Shown: in pieces, positions 7,958-16,410 of the stretch
Layout of the letters: each line of letters starts with the position of its first letter
Position numbering within the stretch: position 1 is the first letter of the stretch
Assembly: GCF_000690905.1 (NCBI RefSeq)
Contig: NZ_JMCL01000029.1
Coordinates: 1 to 35,378, forward strand
Source: Pseudomonas sp. Ant30-3
GTDB lineage: Bacteria > Pseudomonadota > Gammaproteobacteria > Pseudomonadales > Pseudomonadaceae
Reading direction: 5' to 3'
DNA length: 35,378 nucleotides
Program-made: the position numbers and the translations under genes
The notes under the pieces: model-generated
What the model saw: the letters and a program-made list of their open reading frames with translations, nothing else
What the model was told of the DNA's origin: nothing
The model's database searches: none

Positions 7958-9313
7958 ATGAATGCTTTTGTCCGCCGCGCTGCAGGCCTGCTGCTCAGCA
8001 CAGTTTGTCTGCCACTTTCAGTCTTCGCTGCCGACCCGCAACCCACCCACGAATTCACCCTCGACAATGGCCTGAAGGTCGTCGTGCGCGAAGATCATCG
8101 TGCGCCGGTGGTCGTTTCCCAGGTCTGGTACAAGGTCGGCTCCAGTTACGAGACGCCGGGGCAGACCGGTTTGTCCCACGCCCTGGAACACATGATGTTC
8201 AAAGGCAGCGAGAAGGTCGGGCCGGGTGAAGCTTCACTGATCCTGCGCGACCTCGGCGCCGAAGAAAACGCCTTCACCAGCGACGACTTCACCGCTTACT
8301 ACCAAGTGCTGGCCCGTGATCGTCTGGGCGTAGCGTTCGAACTGGAAGCAGATCGCATGGCCAGCCTGCGTTTGCCGCCGGACGAATTCGCCCGCGAGAT
8401 CGAAGTCATCAAGGAAGAGCGCCGCCTGCGCACCGATGACAAGCCGATGTCCAAGGCCTACGAACGCTTCAAGGCCATGGCTTACCCGGCCAGCGGCTAC
8501 CACACACCGACCATCGGCTGGATGGCAGACCTGGACCGCATGAAAGTCGAGGAACTGCGGCACTGGTATCAATCCTGGTACGCACCGAACAACGCCACGC
8601 TGGTGGTGGTCGGCGACGTCACCCCGGATGAAGTCAAAACCCTCGCCCAGCGCTATTTCGGCCCGATCGCCAAGCGTGACATTCCTGCGGCGAAAATCCC
8701 GCTTGAGCTGGCGGAACCCGGCGAACGAAAGATCACTCTGCACGTACAGACTCAACTGCCGAGCCTGATGATGGGCTTTAACGTGCCAAGCATCGCAACT
8801 GCTGAAGACAAGCGTTCGGTCAACGCTTTGCGTCTGATCTCGGCGCTGCTTGACGGCGGCTACAGCGGACGTATCCCGACGCAACTTGAGCGTGGCGAAG
8901 AGCTGGTCTCGGGCGGCTCGTCGAGCTACGACGCCTACACCCGAGGCGACAGCCTGTTCACCCTGTCGGCCACGCCGAACACCCAGAAAAACGTCACCAT
9001 GGCGCAAACTGAAGCCGGTCTGTGGAAGCTGCTCGATCAGTTGAAAACCACTGCGCCGTCCGCCGAAGAACTGGAGCGCGTACGTGCGCAAGTCATCGCC
9101 GGCCTGGTCTACGAGCGCGACTCGATCACCAGCCAGGCCACCGCTATTGGTCAACTGGAAACCGTCGGCCTGTCGTGGAAACTGATGGACAGCGAACTCG
9201 CCGACCTGGAAAGCGTGACCCCGCAAGACATCCAGAAAGCCGCCAAGCTGTATTTCACCCGCGAACGTCTCAGCGTCGCCCATGTACTGCCACAGGAGAC
9301 GACTCATGAGTGA
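7958..9313 (+). CDS. M16 family zinc metallopeptidase, catalytic subunit, periplasmic
   Basis: A Sec signal peptide (positive MNAFVRRAA, hydrophobic core, cleavage near VFA-AD at residue 24) directs it to the periplasm. The inverted zinc motif HALEH lies at residues 74-78, with Glu77 as the catalytic base. The third ligand is Glu154 in VIKEER, exactly 75 residues later, as in the family. The length of 451 residues fits a single two-lobed M16B half, which works with a second subunit. That partner is the next gene, whose ATG lies 8 nt inside this frame. The substrate is unknown; peptide or misfolded-protein clearance is an inference. Confidence 0.92.
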   Translation: MNAFVRRAAGLLLSTVCLPLSVFAADPQPTHEFTLDNGLKVVVREDHRAPVVVSQVWYKVGSSYETPGQTGLSHALEHMMFKGSEKVGPGEASLILRDLGAEENAFTSDDFTAYYQVLARDRLGVAFELEADRMASLRLPPDEFAREIEVIKEERRLRTDDKPMSKAYERFKAMAYPASGYHTPTIGWMADLDRMKVEELRHWYQSWYAPNNATLVVVGDVTPDEVKTLAQRYFGPIAKRDIPAAKIPLELAEPGERKITLHVQTQLPSLMMGFNVPSIATAEDKRSVNALRLISALLDGGYSGRIPTQLERGEELVSGGSSSYDAYTRGDSLFTLSATPNTQKNVTMAQTEAGLWKLLDQLKTTAPSAEELERVRAQVIAGLVYERDSITSQATAIGQLETVGLSWKLMDSELADLESVTPQDIQKAAKLYFTRERLSVAHVLPQETTHE

Positions 9314-10796
9314 GCGTAAAACACCGCGCCTGGCGCTGATCGGCCTCGTTATCGTCGCACTGATCGGCTCTGCCGTTTTCTATTTCTCGAAGACCGATGA
9401 GTCCAATGCCAGCGAAGCGCTGGACAAGGCCAAGGCCAGCCAGAAACTGCAATCGCTGGCCGAACTAAATGGCAAGGCGCCGAGCCATCGCTCGCTGGAC
9501 GTGCAGACCTGGAATACCGCCGAAGGCGCCAAGGTGATGTTCGTCGAAGCCCGTGAACTGCCGATGTTCGACATGCGCCTGATCTTCTCCGCTGGCAGCA
9601 GCCAGGACGGCGATGCCCCCGGCCTCGCCGTACTGACCAACGCAATGCTCAATGAAGGTGTCGCCGGCAAAGACGTCGGCGCCATCGCCCAAGGCTTCGA
9701 AGGCCTCGGCGCGGATTTTGGCAACGGTGCTTTCAAAGACATGGCGCTGGCCTCGTTGCGCAGCCTGAGCGCAGCGGACAAACGCGAACCGGCACTGAAA
9801 CTGTTCTCTGAAGTGGTTGGCAAACCTACCTTCCCCGCCGACTCCTTCGCACGCATCAAGAATCAGATGCTCGCAGGCTTCGAGTATCAGAAACAGAACC
9901 CCGGCAAACTGGCCAGCATCGAACTGATGAACCGCTTGTACGGCGATCACCCCTACGCCCACTCCAGCGATGGCACGGCGAAAAGCATTCCACCGATCAC
10001 ATTGGCGCAGCTGCAGGCCTTTCATGCGAAAGCCTATGCAGCCGGCAACGTGGTGATTGCGTTGGTGGGCGATTTGTCGCGCAGCGAAGCCGAGGCGATT
10101 GCCGCTCAGGTGTCCTCAGCACTGCCTAAAGGGCCGGCATTGCCGAAACTGGCGCAACCGACCGAACCAGCGGCCAGCATCGGCCACATCGAGTTCCCGT
10201 CGAAGCAAACCAACCTGATGCTCGCGCAACTGGGCATCGATCGCGATGATCCGGATTACGCAGCGCTGTCAATGGGCAATCAAATTCTTGGCGGCGGTGG
10301 TTTCGGTACGCGTTTGATGAGTGAAGTACGCGAGAAACGTGGCCTGGCCTACGGCGTGTATTCGGGTTTCACTCCGATGCAGGCGCGCGGTCCGTTCATG
10401 ATCAACCTGCAAACCCGCGCAGAAATGAGCGAAGGTACGCTGAAGCTGGTGCAGGACGTGCTCGCCGATTACCTGAAAACCGGTCCGACCGAAAAAGAAC
10501 TCGACGACGCCAAGCGTGAGCTGGCCGGCAGCTTCCCGCTGTCCACCGCCAGCAACGCCGACATCGTCGGTCAGCTAGGCGCCATGGGTTTCTACAACCT
10601 GCCGCTGAGCTATCTGGAAGACTTCATGCAGCAGTCTCAGGCCCTGACCGTCGAACAGGTCAGAACAGCCCTGAACAAACATTTGAGCACGGACAAAATG
10701 GTCATCGTCAGCGCTGGCCCGACCGTGCCGCAAAAGCCGTTACCGGCCCCATCTGATAAACCTGCCGAGCAGCCGCTCGGGGTTCCGGAGCACTAA
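9306..10796 (+). CDS. M16 family peptidase-like subunit lacking the zinc site
   Basis: The 496-residue protein starts at the ATG overlapping the preceding stop. It has a single N-terminal hydrophobic anchor (about residues 8-25, LALIGLVIVALIGSAVFYF) without a clear cleavage site. The region that should hold HxxEH reads GLAVLTNAMLNEG, so it cannot bind zinc in the usual way. The C-terminal half keeps the arginine/tyrosine-bearing stretch EVREKRGLAYGVYS, typical of substrate-binding partner subunits in two-subunit M16B peptidases. It therefore probably forms a heterodimer with the upstream protein. Its stop codon overlaps the rsmD start by 1 nt. Confidence 0.9.
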   Translation: MSERKTPRLALIGLVIVALIGSAVFYFSKTDESNASEALDKAKASQKLQSLAELNGKAPSHRSLDVQTWNTAEGAKVMFVEARELPMFDMRLIFSAGSSQDGDAPGLAVLTNAMLNEGVAGKDVGAIAQGFEGLGADFGNGAFKDMALASLRSLSAADKREPALKLFSEVVGKPTFPADSFARIKNQMLAGFEYQKQNPGKLASIELMNRLYGDHPYAHSSDGTAKSIPPITLAQLQAFHAKAYAAGNVVIALVGDLSRSEAEAIAAQVSSALPKGPALPKLAQPTEPAASIGHIEFPSKQTNLMLAQLGIDRDDPDYAALSMGNQILGGGGFGTRLMSEVREKRGLAYGVYSGFTPMQARGPFMINLQTRAEMSEGTLKLVQDVLADYLKTGPTEKELDDAKRELAGSFPLSTASNADIVGQLGAMGFYNLPLSYLEDFMQQSQALTVEQVRTALNKHLSTDKMVIVSAGPTVPQKPLPAPSDKPAEQPLGVPEH

Positions 10797-11410
10797 TGGC
10801 CACTTCCCGTCCAAAAAAACCTGTCCACAACGTGCACAACGGCGTGAATCAACTGCGCATCATCGGCGGCGAATGGCGCAGCCGTAAGCTGAGTTTCCCG
10901 GACGCGCCTGGCTTGCGGCCGACCCCGGACCGGGTACGCGAGACCCTGTTCAACTGGCTCGCGCCCTATGTCGCCGGGGCCAGGGTGCTCGATCCGTTCG
11001 CCGGCAGCGGCGCGCTGTTTCTCGAAGCCTTGTCCCGCGGCGCGGCCATGGGGCAGGCGCTGGACGCGAGCAACATTGCGGTGTCGAGCCTCAAGGAACA
11101 CCTGGGCACATTGCGCTGCACCACCGGCCAGGTGCAGACCGCCGATGCGCTGCGTTATCTGGAAACCCAGACTGCGGTTGCCTACGACCTGGTGTTTCTC
11201 GACCCACCGTTCAACCAGAACCTGTTGCCGACCGTTTGCGCATTGCTGGAAGAGCGTCAGTGGCTGGCCGATGAGGCGTGGGTGTACACCGAAAGTGAAA
11301 CCGCGCCCTCGACCCTCGGCCTGCCAGCCAACTGGCGCCTGCATCGCGAGCAAAAATCCGGGCGGGTCTACTATTCTTTATGGCAACGTACGGCAGAGAT
11401 CGCCGGTTAA
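10796..11410 (+). CDS. rsmD: 16S rRNA (guanine(966)-N2)-methyltransferase RsmD
   Basis: RsmD methylates N2 of G966 in 16S rRNA. The N-terminal LRIIGGEWRSRKLSFP and LRPTPDRVRETLFNWL segments are family signatures. The SAM motif VLDPFAGSGALFLEALSRGA is followed by the catalytic LDPPF. The length of 204 residues is standard. The ATG shares its A with the TAA of the second M16 gene, so translation is probably coupled to the peptidase operon. A perfect hairpin follows the stop codon. Confident. Confidence 0.96.
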   Translation: MATSRPKKPVHNVHNGVNQLRIIGGEWRSRKLSFPDAPGLRPTPDRVRETLFNWLAPYVAGARVLDPFAGSGALFLEALSRGAAMGQALDASNIAVSSLKEHLGTLRCTTGQVQTADALRYLETQTAVAYDLVFLDPPFNQNLLPTVCALLEERQWLADEAWVYTESETAPSTLGLPANWRLHREQKSGRVYYSLWQRTAEIAG

Positions 11411-11426
11411 TCGACCGGCCTGAACA

Positions 11427-11450
11427 CGGTGCGTCAGCGATGACGCACCG
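11427..11450 (+). terminator. Perfect 10-bp hairpin with GCGA loop after rsmD
   Basis: CGGTGCGTCA and its exact complement enclose a GCGA tetraloop of the stable GNRA type. There is no T-run, so it may stabilise or process the rsmD mRNA end rather than terminate transcription. It lies 18 nt before the next GTG start. Confidence 0.5.
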
Positions 11451-11467
11451 CTGCATCGAGAACCCTC

Positions 11468-12463
11468 GTGTCCCATCCCGCAGAACGTTTCACCCCCGCC
11501 TTCGGCCTTGGCAACCCGCACTTGCAAACCTTGTGGGGACCGCTGTGGCGTAAAACCACCCACATAGACCGCGAACGTGAACGCTTGTGGCTTGAAGACG
11601 GCGACTTCCTCGACCTTGACTGGCACGGCCCGCACAGCGCCGATGCGCCGTTGGTGCTGGTGTTGCACGGCCTGACGGGGTCGTCGAATTCGCCTTATGT
11701 AGCCGGGCTGCAAAAAGTGCTGGGTGCTCAAGGCTGGGCCAGTGTTGCGCTGAACTGGCGTGGCTGTTCGGGCGAGCCCAATCTGCTATCGCGCAGCTAT
11801 CATTCCGGTGCCAGCGAAGACCTCGCCGAGGCCATTGCGCACGTGCGGGCAAAACGCCCGCTCGCACCGCTGTACGCAGTTGGCTACTCGCTGGGCGGCA
11901 ATATCTTGCTCAAGCATCTGGGCGAGACAGGCAGTCACAGCGGTATCACCGGGGCGGTTGCAGTGTCGGTGCCCTTTCGGCTCGACCACTGCGCCGACCG
12001 CATCGGCCAAGGTTTTTCGAAGGTCTATCAGGCGCATTTCATGCGGGAAATGGTGGGCTACATCAAGAACAAGCAACGGCAGTTTCAGCACGATGGCCGC
12101 GAGGACAGCCTGGCGGAGCTGGCCGCGCTCGGTTCACTGGAAAACATGCGCACCTTTTGGGATTTCGATGGCCGGGTGACGGCGCCGCTGCATGGGTTTA
12201 CCGATGCGCACGACTACTACCGCCGTGCCTCAAGCCGCTATTTTCTGGGTGAGATTCGCACGCCGACATTAATCATCCAGGCGGCGGACGATCCGTTCGT
12301 CTTCCCTCACAGCTTGCCGCTGGCAGATGAATTATCAGCCACCACGCAATTCGAATTGCAGCCCAAAGGCGGGCATGTCGGATTTGTCGATGGCACGCTT
12401 CGCCGACCGGATTACTACCTGGAACGGCGTATTCCACAGTGGCTGGCCAGCCTCGAACAATGA
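11468..12463 (+). CDS. YheT-like alpha/beta hydrolase
   Basis: This 331-residue cytoplasmic protein with a GTG start belongs to the alpha/beta-hydrolase family that includes E. coli YheT. The oxyanion-region motif LVLHGLTGSSNSPY lies near residues 63-76, the nucleophile serine sits in GYSLGGN, an acid lies in QAADDPFV and the histidine in KGGHVGF. All three catalytic residues are thus present. The typical opening (PAFGLGNPHLQTLWG) is also there. The physiological substrate is unknown; related proteins are usually labelled esterases. It follows rsmD by 57 nt and ends at a convergent junction holding a REP doublet. Confidence 0.9.
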   Translation: MSHPAERFTPAFGLGNPHLQTLWGPLWRKTTHIDRERERLWLEDGDFLDLDWHGPHSADAPLVLVLHGLTGSSNSPYVAGLQKVLGAQGWASVALNWRGCSGEPNLLSRSYHSGASEDLAEAIAHVRAKRPLAPLYAVGYSLGGNILLKHLGETGSHSGITGAVAVSVPFRLDHCADRIGQGFSKVYQAHFMREMVGYIKNKQRQFQHDGREDSLAELAALGSLENMRTFWDFDGRVTAPLHGFTDAHDYYRRASSRYFLGEIRTPTLIIQAADDPFVFPHSLPLADELSATTQFELQPKGGHVGFVDGTLRRPDYYLERRIPQWLASLEQ

Positions 12464-12470
12464 ACACCAC

Positions 12471-12558
12471 TGTGGGAGCGGGCTTGCTCGCGATGACACT
12501 GGGCCAATAGACATTTGCGCCACTGACGGACCGCTTCCCCAGCAAGCCCGCTCCCACA
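12471..12558. repeat. REP doublet at hydrolase/sulfurtransferase convergent junction
   Basis: TGTGGGAGCGGGCTTGCTCG and a near-complementary right arm enclose about 45 nt. The inner hairpin is CGGG-CTTG-CTCG. The right arm is partly diverged (CCCAGCAAGCCCGCTCCCACA). Confidence 0.85.
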
Positions 12559-12568
12559 GGGAATGTGA

Positions 12569-13423
12569 TTATTCGCCGACCGCGATGCCCCGCGCCGGCT
12601 CGTTGATCCATTCGCTCCACGACCCGGCGTACAAAGCGCCCAACGGATAGCCCGCCAGGCACAAGGCAAAGAGGTTATGGCAAGCGGTGACCCCGGATCC
12701 GCAGTACGCCACCAGATCTTCCGGTGAGCGATCGGCCAGCTTTTCAGCAAAGCGCTGCTTGAGCTGATCGGCCGGCAGAAACCGCCCGTCACTGCCCAGG
12801 TTGTCGGTAAACGCGGCACATTGCGCACCGGGAATGTGCCCGGCCACCGGGTCGATCGGCTCCACCTCGCCCTTGAAACGCGACAAGGCGCGGGCGTCGA
12901 GCAAGGTCAGCGCTGGCTGGCCCAGCCGCTGTTGCAGTTGCTCGGCATCGAGTACCAACGAATCATCGGGCGTGCCTGTGAAGGTGCCGCGGGTGATCGA
13001 CGGCGCATCCAGGCTCAGTGGCAAGCCGGCGGCATGCCAGGCCTTGAGGCCGCCATCGAGAATGAACACACCGTCGCGTTTGCCCAGCCACGCCAACAGC
13101 CACCAGGCACGCGCCGCGTAGGCCCCGGGGCCGTCGTCGTACAAAATCACTTCGCTGTCGGCATTGACGCCCCAGGCTTGCAGTCGCTCGATCAGGTCCT
13201 GCGCTTGCGGCAGCGGGTGCCGCCCGGTGACACCCTTGACCACTTCGCCGCTCAGATCACGCTCAAGATCGGCGAAGCTGGACCCGGCAATGTGCCCTTC
13301 GGCATAGCTGCGCTGACCGTAGACCGGGTCTTCAAGGGCAAAACGACAATCCAGAATCACCCGTCCGGGCTGCTCTGTCTTCTGGTCCAGTGCTTGCGGG
13401 CTGATCAGTTGCGCAATGGGCAT
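12569..13423 (-). CDS. sseA: Sulfurtransferase of the 3-mercaptopyruvate type (rhodanese fold)
   Basis: The protein has two rhodanese domains, about residues 1-140 and 155-284. The active-site loop is CGSGVTAC with the persulfide-forming cysteine at Cys241. CGSGVT is the loop of mercaptopyruvate sulfurtransferases, whereas thiosulfate-specific rhodanese carries a CRxGVT-type loop, hence the choice of SseA. The first domain has the usual VTGRHPLP and EVILYDDGPGAYAARAWW segments. A strong AGGAG site precedes the ATG. It lies 33 nt downstream of laoR on the same strand and could share its transcript. Substrate preference was inferred only from the loop. Confidence 0.85.
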   Translation of the reverse strand: MPIAQLISPQALDQKTEQPGRVILDCRFALEDPVYGQRSYAEGHIAGSSFADLERDLSGEVVKGVTGRHPLPQAQDLIERLQAWGVNADSEVILYDDGPGAYAARAWWLLAWLGKRDGVFILDGGLKAWHAAGLPLSLDAPSITRGTFTGTPDDSLVLDAEQLQQRLGQPALTLLDARALSRFKGEVEPIDPVAGHIPGAQCAAFTDNLGSDGRFLPADQLKQRFAEKLADRSPEDLVAYCGSGVTACHNLFALCLAGYPLGALYAGSWSEWINEPARGIAVGE

Positions 13424-13456
13424 AACAGGCTCCTGTGATGTGGACGGTGTTGAATC

Positions 13457-14128
13457 CTACTGCACTTCCTCGAGGGCCTGGGCCAGCGGCACGTAAAACT
13501 CCTCGAACAACGCATTGACCGCCTCTCTCGACTGATCCGTGACGAACCCGGCCTCCAGCACCAGCACTTGATACACGCCACGTTTAATCGCTTGTTCGCT
13601 GAGATGGCTGGAAATCTCCCGCGTGGTGCACAGAAAACGCACCCACGACGTCAGAATAATCCAGGCATTGAGTGTCAGCGATTCGATCTGCACCTTGTCC
13701 ATGCGCAGAATGCCGGCGTCGACGAAGCCTGCGTAAATGTGGGTGCCATGGATGAGGCTGCGCTGGGAAAAGCGCCGATAACGGGCCGCGAGGTCCGGGT
13801 CGCTGTCGAGCAGGTGTTCGAGGTCGCGATGCAGAAAACGATAGCGCCACATCGCGGCCAGTAATTCCTGCAGATAAAAACGCTTGTCATCGACGGTCGC
13901 CGCGCGCCCCTGGGGCGGGCGCAGAAAGCTGTCGACCAGGCTTTCATACTCACTGAACAGCACAGCGATAATCGCCTGCTTGTTAGGGAAGTGGTAATAC
14001 AGATTGCCCGGAGAGATCTCCATATGGGCGGCGATGTGGTTGGTGCTGATACTGCGCTCGCCCTGTTGATTGAACAGCTCGAGGCTGTTCTGCACGATGC
14101 GCTCGCTGGTTTTGATCCGAGGGGCCAT
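13457..14128 (-). CDS. laoR: TetR family repressor LaoR
   Basis: The 223-residue protein has an N-terminal TetR helix-turn-helix (about residues 25-58, with HIAAHMEISPGNLYYHFPNK). This is followed by a variable ligand-binding domain. It is divergent from a coniferyl-type aldehyde dehydrogenase, a Tat protein and a GMC alcohol dehydrogenase. That is the arrangement of the LaoABCR system of P. aeruginosa, where LaoR represses laoCBA. The 26-bp palindrome in the shared promoter region is a likely operator. The assignment rests on synteny and family. The natural inducer is presumed to be a long-chain alcohol, aldehyde or acyl-CoA. Confidence 0.85.
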   Translation of the reverse strand: MAPRIKTSERIVQNSLELFNQQGERSISTNHIAAHMEISPGNLYYHFPNKQAIIAVLFSEYESLVDSFLRPPQGRAATVDDKRFYLQELLAAMWRYRFLHRDLEHLLDSDPDLAARYRRFSQRSLIHGTHIYAGFVDAGILRMDKVQIESLTLNAWIILTSWVRFLCTTREISSHLSEQAIKRGVYQVLVLEAGFVTDQSREAVNALFEEFYVPLAQALEEVQ

Positions 14129-14214
14129 GGCTTGAGCTTTAATTCAGAGTGCGATAGCGGGCATCTTACGACTTATCGACGAACGGATAAAACCACAGGA
14201 TGCGAACATGTTAT

Positions 14215-14243
14215 TTGACTTTTTAGAGCATTGGCTCTAAAAA
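14215..14243 (+). promoter_or_regulatory. Predicted sigma-70 promoter of laoC
   Basis: TTGACT (14215-14220) and TAAAAA (14238-14243) are separated by exactly 17 nt, placing a start about 25 nt before the laoC ATG. The palindromic operator covers the spacer and the -10. Confidence 0.6.
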
Positions 14244-14244
14244 G
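14219..14244. promoter_or_regulatory. Candidate LaoR operator, 26-bp perfect palindrome
   Basis: CTTTTTAGAGC, a 4-nt spacer (ATTG) and its exact reverse complement form an 11+4+11 inverted repeat. Its size and symmetry suit a TetR dimer or pair of dimers. It overlaps the predicted laoC promoter, so a bound repressor would block RNA polymerase. Confidence 0.75.
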
Positions 14245-14274
14245 CTCGACATCACAATAAACCCGGAGCTCACG

Positions 14275-15705
14275 ATGCCTGCTGAAATTGCCTACCTGCA
14301 AACCTTGCAGCAGCCACTCGAAGAACTTCAACATCAATTCAACACCCAGCGCGCAGCCTATGCTGCCAACCCCATGCCGCCCGCTGCCCAGCGCCTGCAA
14401 TGGCTCAAAGCCCTGCGCGATCTGCTGAGCAACGAGCGCCTGCGCCTGATCGAGGCCATCAGTCAGGATTTCAGTCACCGCAGTGCTGACGAAACCTTGC
14501 TGGCAGAACTGATGCCCAGCCTGCACGGCATTCATTACGCGAGCCAGCACTTGAAAGGCTGGATGAAAGCCTCGCCCCGCAAGGTCGGGCTCGCTTTCCA
14601 GCCGGCGGCAGCCAAGGTGGTTTATCAACCGCTGGGCGTGGTCGGGGTGATTGTGCCGTGGAATTATCCGCTGTATCTCGCTATCGGCCCGTTGGTGGGC
14701 GCGCTGTCGGCGGGCAATCGGGTGATGCTCAAACTCAGTGAGTCGACCCCGGCCACCGGCTTGCTCCTCAAGGAACTGCTCGGCCGGATTTTCCCGCAAG
14801 ACCTGGTCTGCGTGGTGCTTGGCGAAGCCGACATTGGCGTGGCATTTTCCAGACTGCGCTTCGATCACCTGCTGTTCACCGGCGCCACCAGCGTTGGCAA
14901 GCACGTGATGCGCGCCGCTGCAGAAAACCTGACGCCGGTGACGCTTGAACTGGGCGGCAAGTCGCCGGCCATCGTTTCCCGCGACGTGCCGCTGAACGAT
15001 GCAGCCGAGCGCATTGCATTCGGCAAAACCCTCAATGCAGGGCAAACCTGCGTGGCGCCGGACTACGTTCTGGTCCCGCATGAACGTGTCGGCGCCTTTG
15101 TCGAAGCGTATCGCCAGGCTGTCCGCGGGTTTTATCCGACACTTGCAGACAACCCGGACTACACCGCGATCATCAATGACCGACAACTCGCCCGACTGAA
15201 CGGATACGTGAGCGATGCCACCAGCAAAGGCGCGCTATTGATTCCGTTGTTCGACCAGGGTCAGGGTCGTCGCATGAGTCACAGCCTGCTGCTTAACGTC
15301 ACTGACGACATGATGGTGATGCAGGACGAAATCTTCGGGCCGTTGCTGCCGATTGTTCCCTACAAGGATCTGGACGAGGCGTTTGCCTACATCAATCAAC
15401 GACCTCGGCCACTGGCGCTGTACTACTTCGGCTACGACAAGCGCGAACAAAACCGTGTGCTGCACGAAACCCATTCAGGCGGTGTTTGCCTCAACGACAC
15501 CTTGCTGCATGTCGCTCAGGACGATATGCCGTTCGGCGGTATCGGCGCCTCGGGCATGGGCCATTACCATGGCCGCGAGGGGTTTCTGACGTTCAGCAAG
15601 GCCAAGGGTGTGCTGATCAAACAGCGCTTCAATGCGGCGCGTCTGATCTACCCGCCCTATGGCAAATCCATTCAAAAACTGATCCAGAAGCTTTTCATCC
15701 GTTAA
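14275..15705 (+). CDS. laoC: Aldehyde dehydrogenase LaoC (coniferyl aldehyde dehydrogenase family)
   Basis: This NAD(P)-dependent enzyme oxidises aldehydes to acids. The 476-residue protein carries the cofactor-binding PWNYPLYLAIGPLVGALSAGN region (about 128-148). FTGATSVGKH follows at 201-210, then the general-base glutamate in LELGGKSPAIV (Glu225). The catalytic cysteine is in GQTCVAP (Cys259). The short N-terminus and a C-terminal hydrophobic tail resemble coniferyl/fatty aldehyde dehydrogenases. It is first in the laoC-laoB-laoA group, with a GGAG site before the ATG. In the P. aeruginosa counterpart this enzyme takes long-chain aldehydes made by LaoA; the same role is inferred here. Confidence 0.9.
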   Translation: MPAEIAYLQTLQQPLEELQHQFNTQRAAYAANPMPPAAQRLQWLKALRDLLSNERLRLIEAISQDFSHRSADETLLAELMPSLHGIHYASQHLKGWMKASPRKVGLAFQPAAAKVVYQPLGVVGVIVPWNYPLYLAIGPLVGALSAGNRVMLKLSESTPATGLLLKELLGRIFPQDLVCVVLGEADIGVAFSRLRFDHLLFTGATSVGKHVMRAAAENLTPVTLELGGKSPAIVSRDVPLNDAAERIAFGKTLNAGQTCVAPDYVLVPHERVGAFVEAYRQAVRGFYPTLADNPDYTAIINDRQLARLNGYVSDATSKGALLIPLFDQGQGRRMSHSLLLNVTDDMMVMQDEIFGPLLPIVPYKDLDEAFAYINQRPRPLALYYFGYDKREQNRVLHETHSGGVCLNDTLLHVAQDDMPFGGIGASGMGHYHGREGFLTFSKAKGVLIKQRFNAARLIYPPYGKSIQKLIQKLFIR

Positions 15706-15733
15706 CCACCGCTATTACCGGGTAATAACAATA

Positions 15734-16279
15734 ATGAGCCCAGGCCTGTCCGAATCACCCGCGCTGTCACGGCGCGGTTTGCTCAAATTCAGTCTCGGCG
15801 CAAGCGCGTTCCTGGCCACGGCCGGAGTGGGCGCGAGCCTGAGTGGCTGCTCATCGGGTATCCCCGCCAACGGTTTTGCGACATTGCGCAGTGGTGACCT
15901 GCTGTTTTTACGGGCGGTGATCCCGGTGATGCTCGACGGTGCCGTGGCCGAAGCCAAGCTGACGGCGGCGCTGGACGGCACTTTGAAGAACCTGGACAAC
16001 GGGCTGGATCACCTGTCGCCGGAAATGCTCAAGCTGACGCGGCAGTTGTTCGATGTGCTGGGGATGACCGTCACGCGCGGACCGCTGACCGGGATCTGGG
16101 GCAGTTGGGAAAACGCCAGTGCCGATCAGATTCGGCACTTTCTGCAGCGCTGGGAAAACAGTTCGTTGAGTCTGCTGCGCATGGGGCATAGCTCGTTGCT
16201 GCAGATGGTGATGATGGCGTGGTATGCCCATAAGGAATCGTGGGCGCATTGCGGGTATCCGGGGCCGCCTGCGGTTTAA
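15734..16279 (+). CDS. laoB: Tat-exported lipoprotein partner of the dehydrogenase, LaoB
   Basis: The 181-residue protein starts with a Tat signal: the twin arginines at 13-14 lie in SRRGLLKFS. A hydrophobic stretch is followed by a lipobox-like LSGC (Cys39), so the mature form is probably lipid-anchored. The rest is helical with no metal-binding motif. Small Tat subunits of this type accompany GMC dehydrogenases such as FAD-glucose dehydrogenase and carry them across the membrane. It begins 28 nt after laoC with a weak ribosome site and precedes laoA. In P. aeruginosa the homologous gene belongs to the lao operon. Its exact role in this strain is inferred. Confidence 0.82.
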   Translation: MSPGLSESPALSRRGLLKFSLGASAFLATAGVGASLSGCSSGIPANGFATLRSGDLLFLRAVIPVMLDGAVAEAKLTAALDGTLKNLDNGLDHLSPEMLKLTRQLFDVLGMTVTRGPLTGIWGSWENASADQIRHFLQRWENSSLSLLRMGHSSLLQMVMMAWYAHKESWAHCGYPGPPAV

Positions 16280-16292
16280 GAACAAGTCGCGC

Positions 16293-16363
16293 CCTTCGCG
16301 AGCAAGCCCGCTCCCCACAGGGGTTCGCGTCGGTCTTGTGGGAGCGTGTTTTCCCCGCGAAGG
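16293..16363. repeat. Degenerate REP doublet inside the lao operon
   Basis: CCTTCGCG and CGCGAAGG bound an inverted pair of REP-like cores (GAGCAAGCCCGCTCCCCACA and TGTGGGAGCGTG). It is the only copy in the window known to lie between two co-directional genes. It may lower laoA expression relative to laoC and laoB. Confidence 0.7.
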
Positions 16364-16410
16364 CGCCAGCCGCAGTACCTTCAACTTTAGAACAATAAGA
16401 GATCAAGAAT

